NCBI GenBank assembly: GCA_019421015.1
Contig: JAHZGC010000010.1
Coordinates: forward strand, 58,600 to 122,599
Source: Coriobacteriaceae bacterium
GTDB lineage: Bacteria; Actinomycetota; Coriobacteriia; Coriobacteriales; UMGS124
DNA: 64,000 nucleotides
Direction: 5' to 3'
In this document: one piece after another, positions 35,000 to 43,016 of the stretch
How positions within the stretch are numbered: the first letter of the stretch is position 1
Layout: each line of letters starts with the position of its first letter
Translations under genes and position numbers: made by a program
Notes under the pieces: generated by a model
Told to the model about the DNA's origin: nothing
Database searches by the model: none
What the model saw: the letters and a program-made list of their open reading frames with translations, nothing else

Positions 35000-35616
35000 C
35001 TACGCCAGCCCGGCCCACGTCATGAGCGACTCGCCGCGCAAGAGCTCTCTGAACGGCACCAGGTCGCCGTCTGTGCGGAATGCGTCGAGTGCCCCGTAGT
35101 AGGCGATGCGGTCCTGTTCGCGTACCACGATGGGCGGTTGCCCCATGGACAGGAGGGCCATGTTCATAAGAAGGCGCGCCACCCTGCCGCCGCCGGCGCT
35201 CCGACCGCCTGCGCCCCCACCACATACTCACCCAGTTTGTAGGAACCGGGTCGCTCGCCTCGGTTCCAACGGCGTTCGTCGTAGGTGCCTTGGGTCAGCA
35301 GCAGGTGGGCTTGCAGCGCCGTCGCCTCGTCAAACAGTAGGCCGGGCACGGCTTGGGCACGGCCCCACTCCCAAGAGGTCTTGAGGTTCTGTATCTCGAA
35401 GAGCGTCCGGATATCCCCTGTGAACGAGACGACCCGCCCGTTCTCAAAAACCTCCCGCGTGTCGTGCAGAGTGATGAGGTCGTTCTCGATGTGGCCGGAG
35501 TTGAACGCGTATCCCAGCAAGAACTCGTCGACCAACGCGTCTTTGCGCTCGGGCACGATTGCGTCCCATGTTGCAACGAGCTGCCGGTAGGATTCTTTCA
35601 GGGTTGCCTCTACCAC
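35000..35616 (-). pseudogene. Fic-family protein with deleted catalytic loop
   Basis: On the minus strand, starting at GTG 35616 (RBS AAAGG), the N-terminal part reads GYAFNSGHIENDLITLHDT; SGHIEND resembles the (S/T)xxxE(G/N) inhibitory motif. Near 35182 the frame ends in GAPAAAGWRAFL. In the next frame the Fic C-terminal part resumes as GGRVARLLMNMALLSMGQPP and continues to the stop at 35000. The segment normally holding HxFx(D/E)GN is missing, so both the catalytic His and the frame are lost. It cannot AMPylate. It is convergent with hipBA. Confidence 0.8.
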
Positions 35617-35745
35617 GGGCGTTTACCTTTCGAGAAAATCGGACAGCCGATTGGTCCTGCGGTCACCCTTGTACCCCGACGGACGACCGGACGGCGTGGC
35701 CTGCGCATCCGATACCCGCCGCGATGTCTCGAGCACGTTCTACGT

Positions 35746-35789
35746 CGAAGCGGGGTGCCTCCGCCGTCAGGCAGGGGCGCCCCGCTTCG
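35746..35789. terminator. G/C-rich hairpin between the Fic remnant and the FAD reductase gene
   Basis: CGAAGCGGGGTGCC and its 14-nt near-complement (GGGGCGCCCCGCTTCG) form a long stem around a 14-nt loop. There is no T run. It may end transcripts of the minus-strand reductase gene. Confidence 0.5.
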
Positions 35790-35868
35790 TCTACAGGCCG
35801 CTGATCGCTCTTAACCGCGCGGGGCTCCGATGCCCCTTACGCCTGCTTCTCGCTCTGGTGGACGCCCT

Positions 35869-37602
35869 TCAGCGCGCCCTCGGGGATCTCGCGCCGTCCT
35901 CGTAGGTGAGCTCGGAGTCGGCGGTGTAGAGCTCGTCGCCGTACCAGTTGTCGGCCACGGTGCCGCCCAGGCAGTTCTCCACCAGGTGGCGGGCCGAGCG
36001 GCTGCCGCTGAACACGGCCACGGCCTGGCAGAGGCCCGTGTGATAGATCTCGTCGTTGAAGCCCGAGATCGAGATGCCGCCGGCATACAGGCCGCTCACC
36101 GGCTTGTAGTAGGGGTCGCACACCTGGCAGTCCTTGTTCACGCGGATGCCGTTGTTGGTGTTGACCAGGAACGACTTGAGGCCAAAGGCGTAGTAGGGGC
36201 CTTCGCCGACCTTCACCATCCACGAGGCGTCCTTGCCAAAGGCGCTGTCGCCCGTGCCGGCCTCGCAGTCGGCGTCGTAGGTCTGGATGGTCTCCACAAA
36301 GGCGTCAGCGGGCACACCGATCTTCTCGGCCAGCTCCTCAAGGGTGTCGGCGCTGTAGAGGTTCTCGTTCTCGCCGAGGTAGCGCGCGAGCTCCTCGTCG
36401 GCGTCCCACTCGTCGAGCGGCATCTCGGGCTGGCCGTAGAAGCCGGTCGAGAACTTCATGCCCTTGGAGCGGAAGAGGTCCATGAGCTCGGAGCCCACGA
36501 TCGAGAAGACCTTGCCCTGGCCCTCGACCAGCTTGGAGTAGTGCACGAGGAACATGATGTCGTCCTCGGTCTTGATGGTGTCCACGTCCTCGCTGGTGAA
36601 GCGCACACCGTCCTGGTTCACAAAGACGCAGGTGGGGTTGGTGGTCACGCAGGCGTTCAGGATCGACTGGTAGCTGAAGCCGGGCACGTAGCCCATCATC
36701 GACGAGAGGGCCACGGTCTTGCAGATGCCGTGGGCGGTCTGCTCGGCCATGAGGTGGCCGTCGCCGTAGTGGCCCTGGTCCAGCGCCTCGAGCTTGCACA
36801 TGTCCTGGTTGCTGTAGGCGCGCAGCAGGTCGAGGTTGTTCGACATACCGCCGGCGCCCAGGTAGACGGCCTTGGCGTTGACGTTGGTGTACGCGCCGGT
36901 CTCCTGGTCGCGCAGCTGGATGCCGGCGCAGGTGTACTCGTCGTCAAGCAGGAGGGCGGTGCCGCGGGTGTTCATGCGGATATCGACGTTGGCGTAGGCG
37001 GGGTCGGTCTCGATCTTCTCCTGCAGCATGGCGATGGTCTGGGAGCCGTTGCCGCCGATGTAGCGCGGGCTGCGGGGGTGCGGACGCAGCGGCAGGCCGT
37101 GCTTCAGGAAGAGCCACGCGCTGTTCATGCCCTGGTCGGCGCTCTTCTGGGCCAGCAGCTGGGCGTCCTTGATGAAGTGGGAGATGCGAGCGGTCTCGTC
37201 GCCCTCGCGCAGGGCGTCGGCCCACTCCAGGCCCTCCTTGGGCAGGTCGCACTGCTCGGCGAAGTTGGTGCCGCCGCCCAGGAAGCCGCGCTGCTCCACC
37301 AGGATGACCTTGGCCTCGGGGGCGTTCTCGGCCGCGATCATGGCGCACATGAGGCCGCCGATGCCGGAGCCCACCACCACGAGGTCGGCGTCCTCCTCGG
37401 CGGACGCCTCATGCACGATGCCGATCTCGTCGACGTTGGGGAAGGTGGTGTAGCGGGTGCCGGGGCCCTGGGCGGCCTCGGTCTCAGGGGAGGCCTCGTC
37501 GGCCACGGCGGTGCTGCTTAGCACGGAGGCCGCAGCAGCCGTGGCGGCCAGGCCGGCGGCACCGGCAATCATGGAGCGGCGGGAGATGACGGACTCGTTC
37601 AT
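35869..37602 (-). CDS. Tat-exported FAD-dependent reductase (fumarate reductase-like)
   Basis: 577 residues from the ATG behind GAAAGGGG. SVISRRSMIAGAAG is a twin-arginine leader to about residue 34. The FAD dinucleotide motif is VVVGSGIGGLMCAM, and YAGGISISGFNDEIYHTG is the C-terminal flavin contact. It is probably a periplasmic-face flavoprotein reductase; the substrate is unknown. The visible C-terminus GARSPRAR is suspicious: in the next frame codons run on as EIPEGALKGVHQSEKQA to a stop at 35837, so a one-base loss near 35890-35896 probably shortened the tail. It is divergent from the LuxR gene at 38001, the likely regulator. Confidence 0.85.
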   Translation of the reverse strand: MNESVISRRSMIAGAAGLAATAAAASVLSSTAVADEASPETEAAQGPGTRYTTFPNVDEIGIVHEASAEEDADLVVVGSGIGGLMCAMIAAENAPEAKVILVEQRGFLGGGTNFAEQCDLPKEGLEWADALREGDETARISHFIKDAQLLAQKSADQGMNSAWLFLKHGLPLRPHPRSPRYIGGNGSQTIAMLQEKIETDPAYANVDIRMNTRGTALLLDDEYTCAGIQLRDQETGAYTNVNAKAVYLGAGGMSNNLDLLRAYSNQDMCKLEALDQGHYGDGHLMAEQTAHGICKTVALSSMMGYVPGFSYQSILNACVTTNPTCVFVNQDGVRFTSEDVDTIKTEDDIMFLVHYSKLVEGQGKVFSIVGSELMDLFRSKGMKFSTGFYGQPEMPLDEWDADEELARYLGENENLYSADTLEELAEKIGVPADAFVETIQTYDADCEAGTGDSAFGKDASWMVKVGEGPYYAFGLKSFLVNTNNGIRVNKDCQVCDPYYKPVSGLYAGGISISGFNDEIYHTGLCQAVAVFSGSRSARHLVENCLGGTVADNWYGDELYTADSELTYEDGARSPRAR

Positions 37603-37631
37603 AATAGTAGTTCCCCTTTCTAGATGGGTGG

Positions 37632-37779
37632 ATGGCGGCCGAGAACCCGCTTTTGGCAAGTTGCGGAACCTCGGCTGTCGCGTTCCCGGAAGGCTCACGT
37701 ACGTCCAGTACGCTTCACCTCCCGGCGCCTTGCGGCCGAGAACCCGCTTTTAGCGAGGTGCGGAACCTCGGCCGTCGTG
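37632..37779. repeat. Family 2 palindrome, copy 2, framed by direct repeats
   Basis: The core is GGCTCACGTAC-GTCCA-GTACG (37692-37712). It is flanked by two near-identical direct repeats of about 48 bp (37632-37681 and 37731-37779), each containing GCCGAGAACCCGC and GCGGAACCTCGGC, which fold as hairpins. It lies in the 398-bp divergent region between the FAD reductase and LuxR genes. Confidence 0.7.
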
Positions 37780-37891
37780 CTTGCCGTGCGGGGCTTCGGT
37801 CGCGCCGAGCAGGTCGCACTCTACGGCCCCGCGGGCTTCTCCCCAGGCTATGTGGGAGCCTATTTAGGGCGTATATTTGTGCCGTAGCTGT

Positions 37892-37911
37892 GTGACTAGA
37901 TTTGTAGTCAC
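37892..37911. promoter_or_regulatory. 7-bp dyad in the FAD-reductase/LuxR divergent region
   Basis: GTGACTA-GATTTG-TAGTCAC is a perfect dyad. A TTGACA (37916-37921) follows 4 bp later and could be the -35 of the LuxR gene. It is a plausible operator for the adjacent regulator. Confidence 0.5.
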
Positions 37912-38000
37912 CGGTTTGACAGGCATCGCCTTAGCATGGCAGCATTCCCCTTGACAGGGACGTATGCCCAGGTAGCGGCACAGATATCGATGGAGGACCC

Positions 38001-39440
38001 ATGGGTGGCGTGCGTGTCGGCGAACTCTTTCCCATGCGACTGCTGGGCTTTGGCCTCTACCTCGCGTGGACCTCTTTTGTGGCTCCGTTCGAGAAGGCCC
38101 ACGGGGTCGAGGCGTTCTCGTCGTCCATTGTGCGCCTGTACGTGTATGTGGCGCTCACGGCTGCGCTGTATGTCGCGGCCGCCTGGTACGTGAGCTCTTC
38201 GGGGAGAAGCCCTTGGGGCCGTTGGTCGGTCGTGCTCTGTACTGCGGCGGGCGTGCTGTGGCCGGCCTGCGAGTTTGCGGCCTTGGCCGTTCCCGCGGGG
38301 GGAGCCGTTCTCGACCTGGTCTCGATCGTGCTGCGCAGCGTCTCGTGCGTGGGGTTCTTTCTCATGTGGAACGTGCAGCTGGCCGGCCACAAGGCACGGA
38401 CTGCCTGGATCGCCTATGCAGGCTCCTTCGCGGTGGCGGCCTGCGTGTACCTTGTGGTGAGCGCCTTCGGTATGGGCGCGGTGACGGCAGCGCTTTTTGG
38501 GCTGCCGGCGTGTTCGGGGGTGCTGCTGGTCATGAGCCGGTGCCTTTTGTGCGAGGACGCGGATGCTCACGAAGAAGGTTCGGTGACCTGGCACTTCCCT
38601 TGGCGGCCGGTAATCCTCATGGTGTTGTTCTCGTTCTCGTACTCTCTGGCGGGCCACTTTGACGGAGACCTGCACGAGGCCGGGGAGCTAGGGCGCCTGG
38701 TGGTGGCGGCCGTGGTACTGCTCTGCGCGGTGTTCGCCTTCGACCGCTTCGACGCCGGCGTCATCTACAAGGTGTGCCCGGCGTTCATGGTGGCGGGCCT
38801 CTTCCTGTGCTCGGCCGGTGGCCTTGACGACGTGGGATTGCGCGGCCTTTTGGTGAGTGTGGGCTACAACGGTTTCACGCTCTATATGTACCTGGTGCTC
38901 AACACCGTGTGCTATCGCTTCGGGGCCCCGGCCGAGTGGCTGTTCGGCATCACCGAGGCCGTGTGCATCGTGGCGGCTGTTCCCAGCTCCACGTTGGGCA
39001 ACTGGCTGAGCATCGAGGCGGGGCGTCTTCCCTGGGCTCCCGAGCTCGCCATGGGCATTGCGATCGTGGCCGTCGTCTTGCTGAGCATGCTGCTGCTTAC
39101 CACGCGAACCTCGGTTGCCACCTGGGGTATCAAAGGGGTCCGGTCTCAAGGGGGCGGGCAGGTCGGAGAAGGCGGCGCGCCTGCCGCGCGCATCGAGACC
39201 AACGGCTACCTTGAGGATTACGTGTACCGCTGCGCCCGGGTGGCGCGCCACTACGGTTTGACCCACCGCGAGGAGGAGGTCCTCTCGTTGCTCGCCCAGG
39301 GCAAGACGTTCCAAGAGGTGGAGGGCGCCCTCACCATCGCCCACGGCACCATGCGCGTGCACGTGCAGCACATTTATGCCAAGCTCGGGGTGCACGGGGT
39401 CGAGGAGGCCCGCGAAGTCGTGGAGGGCTGGGGAAGGTAG
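38001..39440 (+). CDS. Membrane-bound LuxR-family regulator
   Basis: 479 residues. About 12 hydrophobic helices (residues 8-370) are followed by a linker and a C-terminal LuxR helix-turn-helix (about 415-479): HREEEVLSLLAQGKTFQEVE, then HGTMRVHVQHIYAKLGVHG. Regulators of this layout are characteristic of Coriobacteriia and lack the usual sensor domains; they may sense membrane-soluble or exported signals. RBS GGAGG. It is divergent from the FAD reductase gene and followed after 69 bp by a radical-SAM gene, so it probably controls either or both. Confidence 0.88.
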   Translation: MGGVRVGELFPMRLLGFGLYLAWTSFVAPFEKAHGVEAFSSSIVRLYVYVALTAALYVAAAWYVSSSGRSPWGRWSVVLCTAAGVLWPACEFAALAVPAGGAVLDLVSIVLRSVSCVGFFLMWNVQLAGHKARTAWIAYAGSFAVAACVYLVVSAFGMGAVTAALFGLPACSGVLLVMSRCLLCEDADAHEEGSVTWHFPWRPVILMVLFSFSYSLAGHFDGDLHEAGELGRLVVAAVVLLCAVFAFDRFDAGVIYKVCPAFMVAGLFLCSAGGLDDVGLRGLLVSVGYNGFTLYMYLVLNTVCYRFGAPAEWLFGITEAVCIVAAVPSSTLGNWLSIEAGRLPWAPELAMGIAIVAVVLLSMLLLTTRTSVATWGIKGVRSQGGGQVGEGGAPAARIETNGYLEDYVYRCARVARHYGLTHREEEVLSLLAQGKTFQEVEGALTIAHGTMRVHVQHIYAKLGVHGVEEAREVVEGWGR

Positions 39441-39509
39441 GGCAACGGGCCATAGGGCGCGGGCATGCTTGGTATCATCGACCTCATACGTCAGCGCCCG
39501 GGAGGTCCC

Positions 39510-40841
39510 ATGATTTCTGAACGCATCCTGTCGACGGTGGTCGCCACCCTTGGCAACAAGTACTTCAAGCTCGATCCGCGCGACGGCGTGGTGCTTCCCG
39601 ACCCACAGCCCGGTCACAAATACATGCTCTACATGCACGTGCCCTTTTGCGAGGTGCTGTGCCCCTACTGCTCGTTCAACCGCTTCCCGTACCGCGAGGA
39701 CCGAGGCCGCACCTACTTCACCCACATGCGCGAGGAGATGCGCATGTTGGCCGACCGCGGTTGGACCTTTGAGGAGGTCTACGTGGGCGGCGGCACCCCC
39801 ACGGTCATGATGGACGAGCTGGCCGCCACCATCGGGCTGGCCCGCGAGCTGTTCCCCACCATCAAGGACGTGAGCAGCGAGACCAACCCCAACCACCTGG
39901 TTCCCGGCTACCTTGAAGACCTCTCCAGCCTGGTGCAGCGTCTCTCGGTGGGCGTGCAGTCCTTCGACAACGGTCTGCTCAAGCGCATGGAGCGCTACAA
40001 CAAGTACGGCAGCGCCGAGGTCATCCTCGAGCGCATTCGCAGCGTTGCCGAGGCCAAGCTGTTCAAGTCGCTCAACGTCGACATGATCTTTAACTTCCCC
40101 GGCCAGACCTCCGAGATGATCGCCCACGACATCGAGTGCGTCAAAGCCAGCGGTGCCAACCAGACCACGTTCTATCCGCTCATGGTGTCGCCGGCCAGCC
40201 GCGCCAGCATCGAGAAGACCGTGGGCCATGTGGACTACAAGAACGAGGCGGCCTTCTACCACCAGATCTACGACGGCTTCTGCGGCGGAGAAGACCCCGA
40301 GTTCCTGCCGAGCTCCTGCTACACGTTCAGCCGCGAAGAGGGCCAGATGATCGACGAGTACGTGGTGAACTACGAGGAGTACCCGGCCGTGGGCAGCGGC
40401 GGTATCAGCTACCTGCAAGGCAGCCTCTACATCAACACCTTTAGCCTGCGCGACTACAGCGCCCGCATCGATGCCGGCCACACCAGCGTCATGGCCCAGA
40501 CCAAGTTCCCCAAGCGCGACGAGATGCGCTACCGCTTTATGATGGACCTCTTTGGTCTCTCCATCGACAAGAAGGCCTGGCGTGAGCGTTTTGGCTGCAG
40601 CGTGGCGGCGGGTCTGCCGGCCGAGTACGCGTTCATGAAGGCCAACGGCGCCTTTGACCGCGACGATGACGAGATGCTCACCCTCACGCCCAAGGGCCGC
40701 TATCTCATGGTGGTCATGATGCGCCAGTTCTTCATAGGCGTGAACTCCCTGCGCGACCAGGCCCGCGCGGCCCTGCCCGGCGACGAGCACGCGCTTATCT
40801 TTGGCGAGTGCCCGAGCGACGACGGGTGTCCTAAGCGATAA
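39510..40841 (+). CDS. Radical-SAM enzyme, HemW/HutW (ChuW)-like
   Basis: 443 residues from the ATG behind GGGAGG. The radical-SAM cluster is HVPFCEVLCPYCSFNRFP (CxxxCxxC), then VYVGGGTPTVM and SSETNPNHL. VQRLSVGVQSFDNGLLKRM is typical of the coproporphyrinogen oxidase-like subfamily. Length and the C-terminal part fit HutW/ChuW (anaerobic haem-cleaving methyltransferase) or a HemW relative better than true HemN, but I cannot separate these. It likely binds haem or a related substrate in the cytoplasm. No haem-uptake genes are adjacent. Confidence 0.8.
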   Translation: MISERILSTVVATLGNKYFKLDPRDGVVLPDPQPGHKYMLYMHVPFCEVLCPYCSFNRFPYREDRGRTYFTHMREEMRMLADRGWTFEEVYVGGGTPTVMMDELAATIGLARELFPTIKDVSSETNPNHLVPGYLEDLSSLVQRLSVGVQSFDNGLLKRMERYNKYGSAEVILERIRSVAEAKLFKSLNVDMIFNFPGQTSEMIAHDIECVKASGANQTTFYPLMVSPASRASIEKTVGHVDYKNEAAFYHQIYDGFCGGEDPEFLPSSCYTFSREEGQMIDEYVVNYEEYPAVGSGGISYLQGSLYINTFSLRDYSARIDAGHTSVMAQTKFPKRDEMRYRFMMDLFGLSIDKKAWRERFGCSVAAGLPAEYAFMKANGAFDRDDDEMLTLTPKGRYLMVVMMRQFFIGVNSLRDQARAALPGDEHALIFGECPSDDGCPKR

Positions 40842-40842
40842 A

Positions 40843-40875
40843 GGGTGCTGCGCCGGTGGGCCGTGTATGATGGGG
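40843..40875 (+). repeat. 33-bp direct repeat, left copy
   Basis: It begins GGGTGCTGCGCCGGT and ends GTGTATGATGGGG; 32 of 33 bases match the copy at 42250-42282. The pair flanks the fic gene. It includes TATGAT at 40866-40871, the -10 of the torD promoter in the other copy. Confidence 0.8.
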
Positions 40876-40895
40876 ACGCTTATAACGCGCTCGTG

Positions 40896-40993
40896 TTATT
40901 AGAGGGATTGCCGTGGCGGCTAATAACTTTTTTTCTCAGAAAAAAGTTATTAGCCGCCATTGGTTGGCTATAATCACGCGAAGGCGTTATTAG
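40896..40993. promoter_or_regulatory. Fic gene promoter/operator region with TTATTAG sites and a 46-bp palindrome
   Basis: A perfect 20-bp inverted repeat (40914-40933 and 40940-40959, loop TCTCAG) starts TGGCGGCTAATAAC and runs into T/A tracts. The heptamer TTATTAG occurs at 40896-40902, 40947-40953 and 40987-40993, and inverted at 40920-40926. A perfect -10, TATAAT, is at 40969-40974; its -35 would fall inside the right arm. The site is likely an operator. The winged-helix end of the Fic protein is the obvious candidate to bind it. The palindrome could also be a terminator. Confidence 0.7.
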
Positions 40994-41007
40994 AAAGGTG
41001 GTATCCC

Positions 41008-42177
41008 GTGAAGTTCTTCCCCAACGGTCAGGGTGAGCTTGTCACCAACTTGTCGGGTGCCCTAGCATACCAGTCGTTCAGGCCAACGCCCCTGCAGCAG
41101 TTGAGTCCCCTTGAGTTCGGGCCTACGGACATCAGTCTTCTTTTGGCATGCGCGCGTAAATTGGGCGAGGTCGAGGGCATGGTGCGCTACGTCCCAAATG
41201 TCTCCATGTACCTCACGATGTACGTGCGCAAAGAAGCCTTGCTCTCGGCTCAAATCGAAGGGACCCAGTGCACGTTCGATGATGTGCTCGACCCGATGCA
41301 CAGTACTCTTTTTTACAAGGATGTAGCGGACGTCGTCCATTATGTGGACGCCATGACCTATGCAATGCAACGCATGGACGAACTACCCCTCTGCATACGC
41401 CTGCTTAAAGAGGCGCACGAGCGCCTTTTGGGCAATGCGCGTGGATCAGAGAAACAGCCCGGAACGTTACGAGCGTCTCAGAATTGGATAGGCCCAGGTG
41501 GCTGTACTCTGGCAACAGCCTCGTATGTGCCACCTAACGTTGACGATATGCGGCACGCTCTGGCCGATTTGGAGGTGTACATTCATGCTTCCAGTGCAAT
41601 CGACCCCGTGGTGAAGGCCGCTCTTGTCCACTATCAGTTTGAGACGATTCACCCGTTTTTGGACGGGAATGGCCGCCTTGGTCGTCTGCTCATCACGCTC
41701 TCCCTCATCAATGATGGCGCTCTTACCAATGCGGCGTTCTACCCATCGTACGAGTTCAAGGCCCGGCGTGCTGAATATTATGAGCGTCTGACGGCTGTGC
41801 GCGAGCGTGGGGATTATCTGGGATGGGTGCGGTTCTTTGCTGAATGCATGCTGGCAAGTGCGGAGGACGCTTGTTGTTCCATGGCGGCTTTGGTGGAGCT
41901 CCACGAGAAGACGGTCCAGACGATTCGCGAGGCGATGCCGCGAAACTCGGCGGCTGGCGCACATCTGCTTGACGTGCTTGAGGAGCATCCCATCGTCTCG
42001 GTTCCGTTTGTTGAGGAGAAGATGGGTATCTCGCGCACGTCGGCGTCGAAACTTGTCAAAGAGTTCGAGGGTTTGGGGATTTTGCGTTCTACTGATCAAT
42101 CTCGCCGGCGGTATAGGACTTACGGTTACGAAGAGTATCTGGCGATTTTGCGTGCCGGGAGCGATCCCATACGATAG
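41008..42177 (+). CDS. Fic-family AMPylase-type protein with C-terminal winged helix
   Basis: 389 residues from a GTG behind AAAGGTGG. An N-terminal inhibitory motif is seen as SAQIEGTQ (about residue 81). The Fic core motif is IHPFLDGNGRLGRLL (about 214-228), intact (HPFxDGNGR). The last about 70 residues form a winged helix: VPFVEEKMGISRTSASKLVKE, then GILRSTDQSRRRYRTY. Such proteins transfer AMP or another nucleotide to target proteins and the winged helix suggests DNA-linked autoregulation. Its GC content is visibly lower than in neighbours. It is flanked by 33-bp direct repeats. Confidence 0.88.
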   Translation: MKFFPNGQGELVTNLSGALAYQSFRPTPLQQLSPLEFGPTDISLLLACARKLGEVEGMVRYVPNVSMYLTMYVRKEALLSAQIEGTQCTFDDVLDPMHSTLFYKDVADVVHYVDAMTYAMQRMDELPLCIRLLKEAHERLLGNARGSEKQPGTLRASQNWIGPGGCTLATASYVPPNVDDMRHALADLEVYIHASSAIDPVVKAALVHYQFETIHPFLDGNGRLGRLLITLSLINDGALTNAAFYPSYEFKARRAEYYERLTAVRERGDYLGWVRFFAECMLASAEDACCSMAALVELHEKTVQTIREAMPRNSAAGAHLLDVLEEHPIVSVPFVEEKMGISRTSASKLVKEFEGLGILRSTDQSRRRYRTYGYEEYLAILRAGSDPIR

Positions 42178-42249
42178 GCTAAAGGCCGTTCTGGCCTTCG
42201 CGTCGGTATGCCGTGCCGCTTGCGGGGCCGTGTTGCCGCGTGGGTCTGC

Positions 42250-42282
42250 GGGTGCTGCGCCGGTCGGCCGTGTATGATGGGG
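42250..42282 (+). repeat. 33-bp direct repeat, right copy (torD promoter)
   Basis: It matches 40843-40875 with one mismatch. TATGAT at 42273-42278 lies 55 bp before the torD-like ATG and is its probable -10. Confidence 0.8.
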
Positions 42283-42332
42283 GCACCTGGCGAAAGTACC
42301 GACTAAACCGGACTGCCGAGGGAGGACGTGCG

Positions 42333-42995
42333 ATGGGTGAAGAAACCGATACGATGGGCGCGGCAAGCCAGCTTGAGGCGGTCGCGTTTGTGGGCCAGGT
42401 GCTGAGCCCACTGTTTTTGGAAGACCCCGAGACCGGATCGGCCGGAGCGTCGCTCGACGCCATGGCCTCCCTCGACGTTGACCAGGCTGCCGGCGAGTGG
42501 CCCTTCGTCGACGATGTCCTGGCGCGCGAGAACCTTGCGCTCATGCAAGGCGGTCTGGCTTCGGGTGCCGAAGGTCGCTCCGACCTGGCCTGGGAGTACC
42601 GGCGCCTCTTCGTGGGCCCGGCAAAGAAGGTCGTCCCGCCGTGGGGTTCGGTCTACACCGACCGCGAGTGCGTGGTCTTTGGCGCGTCTACGCTCGGCCT
42701 GCGGCAGTGGATGCGCGAGAACGGCATTGCACGGATGGGCGGGTCGGGCACGCCCGAAGACTCCATCGGCCTCATGCTCTCCCTTATGGCTTGGATTGCC
42801 GAGAACCGCCCCGAGCTGCTGGATGACTACCTGCAAAACCACCTGCTCACCTGGGCCGGCCACTTTCTCGACGAAATGGCCGAGGGGACCGAGAACCCCT
42901 TCTACCGGGGGCTTGCCGGACTCACCAAGGCAAGCCTGGAGGGTATCCAGAGCGAGCGCGCGATTCAGGTGACCTACCCGCGGTTCTATCGGTAA
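42333..42995 (+). CDS. TorD/DmsD-family chaperone
   Basis: 220 residues from the ATG behind GGAGG. It is an all-helical protein with the conserved segment WEYRRLFVGPAKKVVPPWGSVY and, after it, the helical half (DSIGLMLSLMAWIAENR, then HLLTWAGHFLDEMAE). These chaperones bind Tat leaders of molybdoenzymes and guide cofactor insertion. The only molybdoenzyme in the window is the DMSO-reductase-type gene at 58428. Its closest neighbour is the convergent LuxR gene. Confidence 0.88.
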   Translation: MGEETDTMGAASQLEAVAFVGQVLSPLFLEDPETGSAGASLDAMASLDVDQAAGEWPFVDDVLARENLALMQGGLASGAEGRSDLAWEYRRLFVGPAKKVVPPWGSVYTDRECVVFGASTLGLRQWMRENGIARMGGSGTPEDSIGLMLSLMAWIAENRPELLDDYLQNHLLTWAGHFLDEMAEGTENPFYRGLAGLTKASLEGIQSERAIQVTYPRFYR

Positions 42996-43016
42996 GGGAC
43001 CGGTGGCGAGGTTGCG

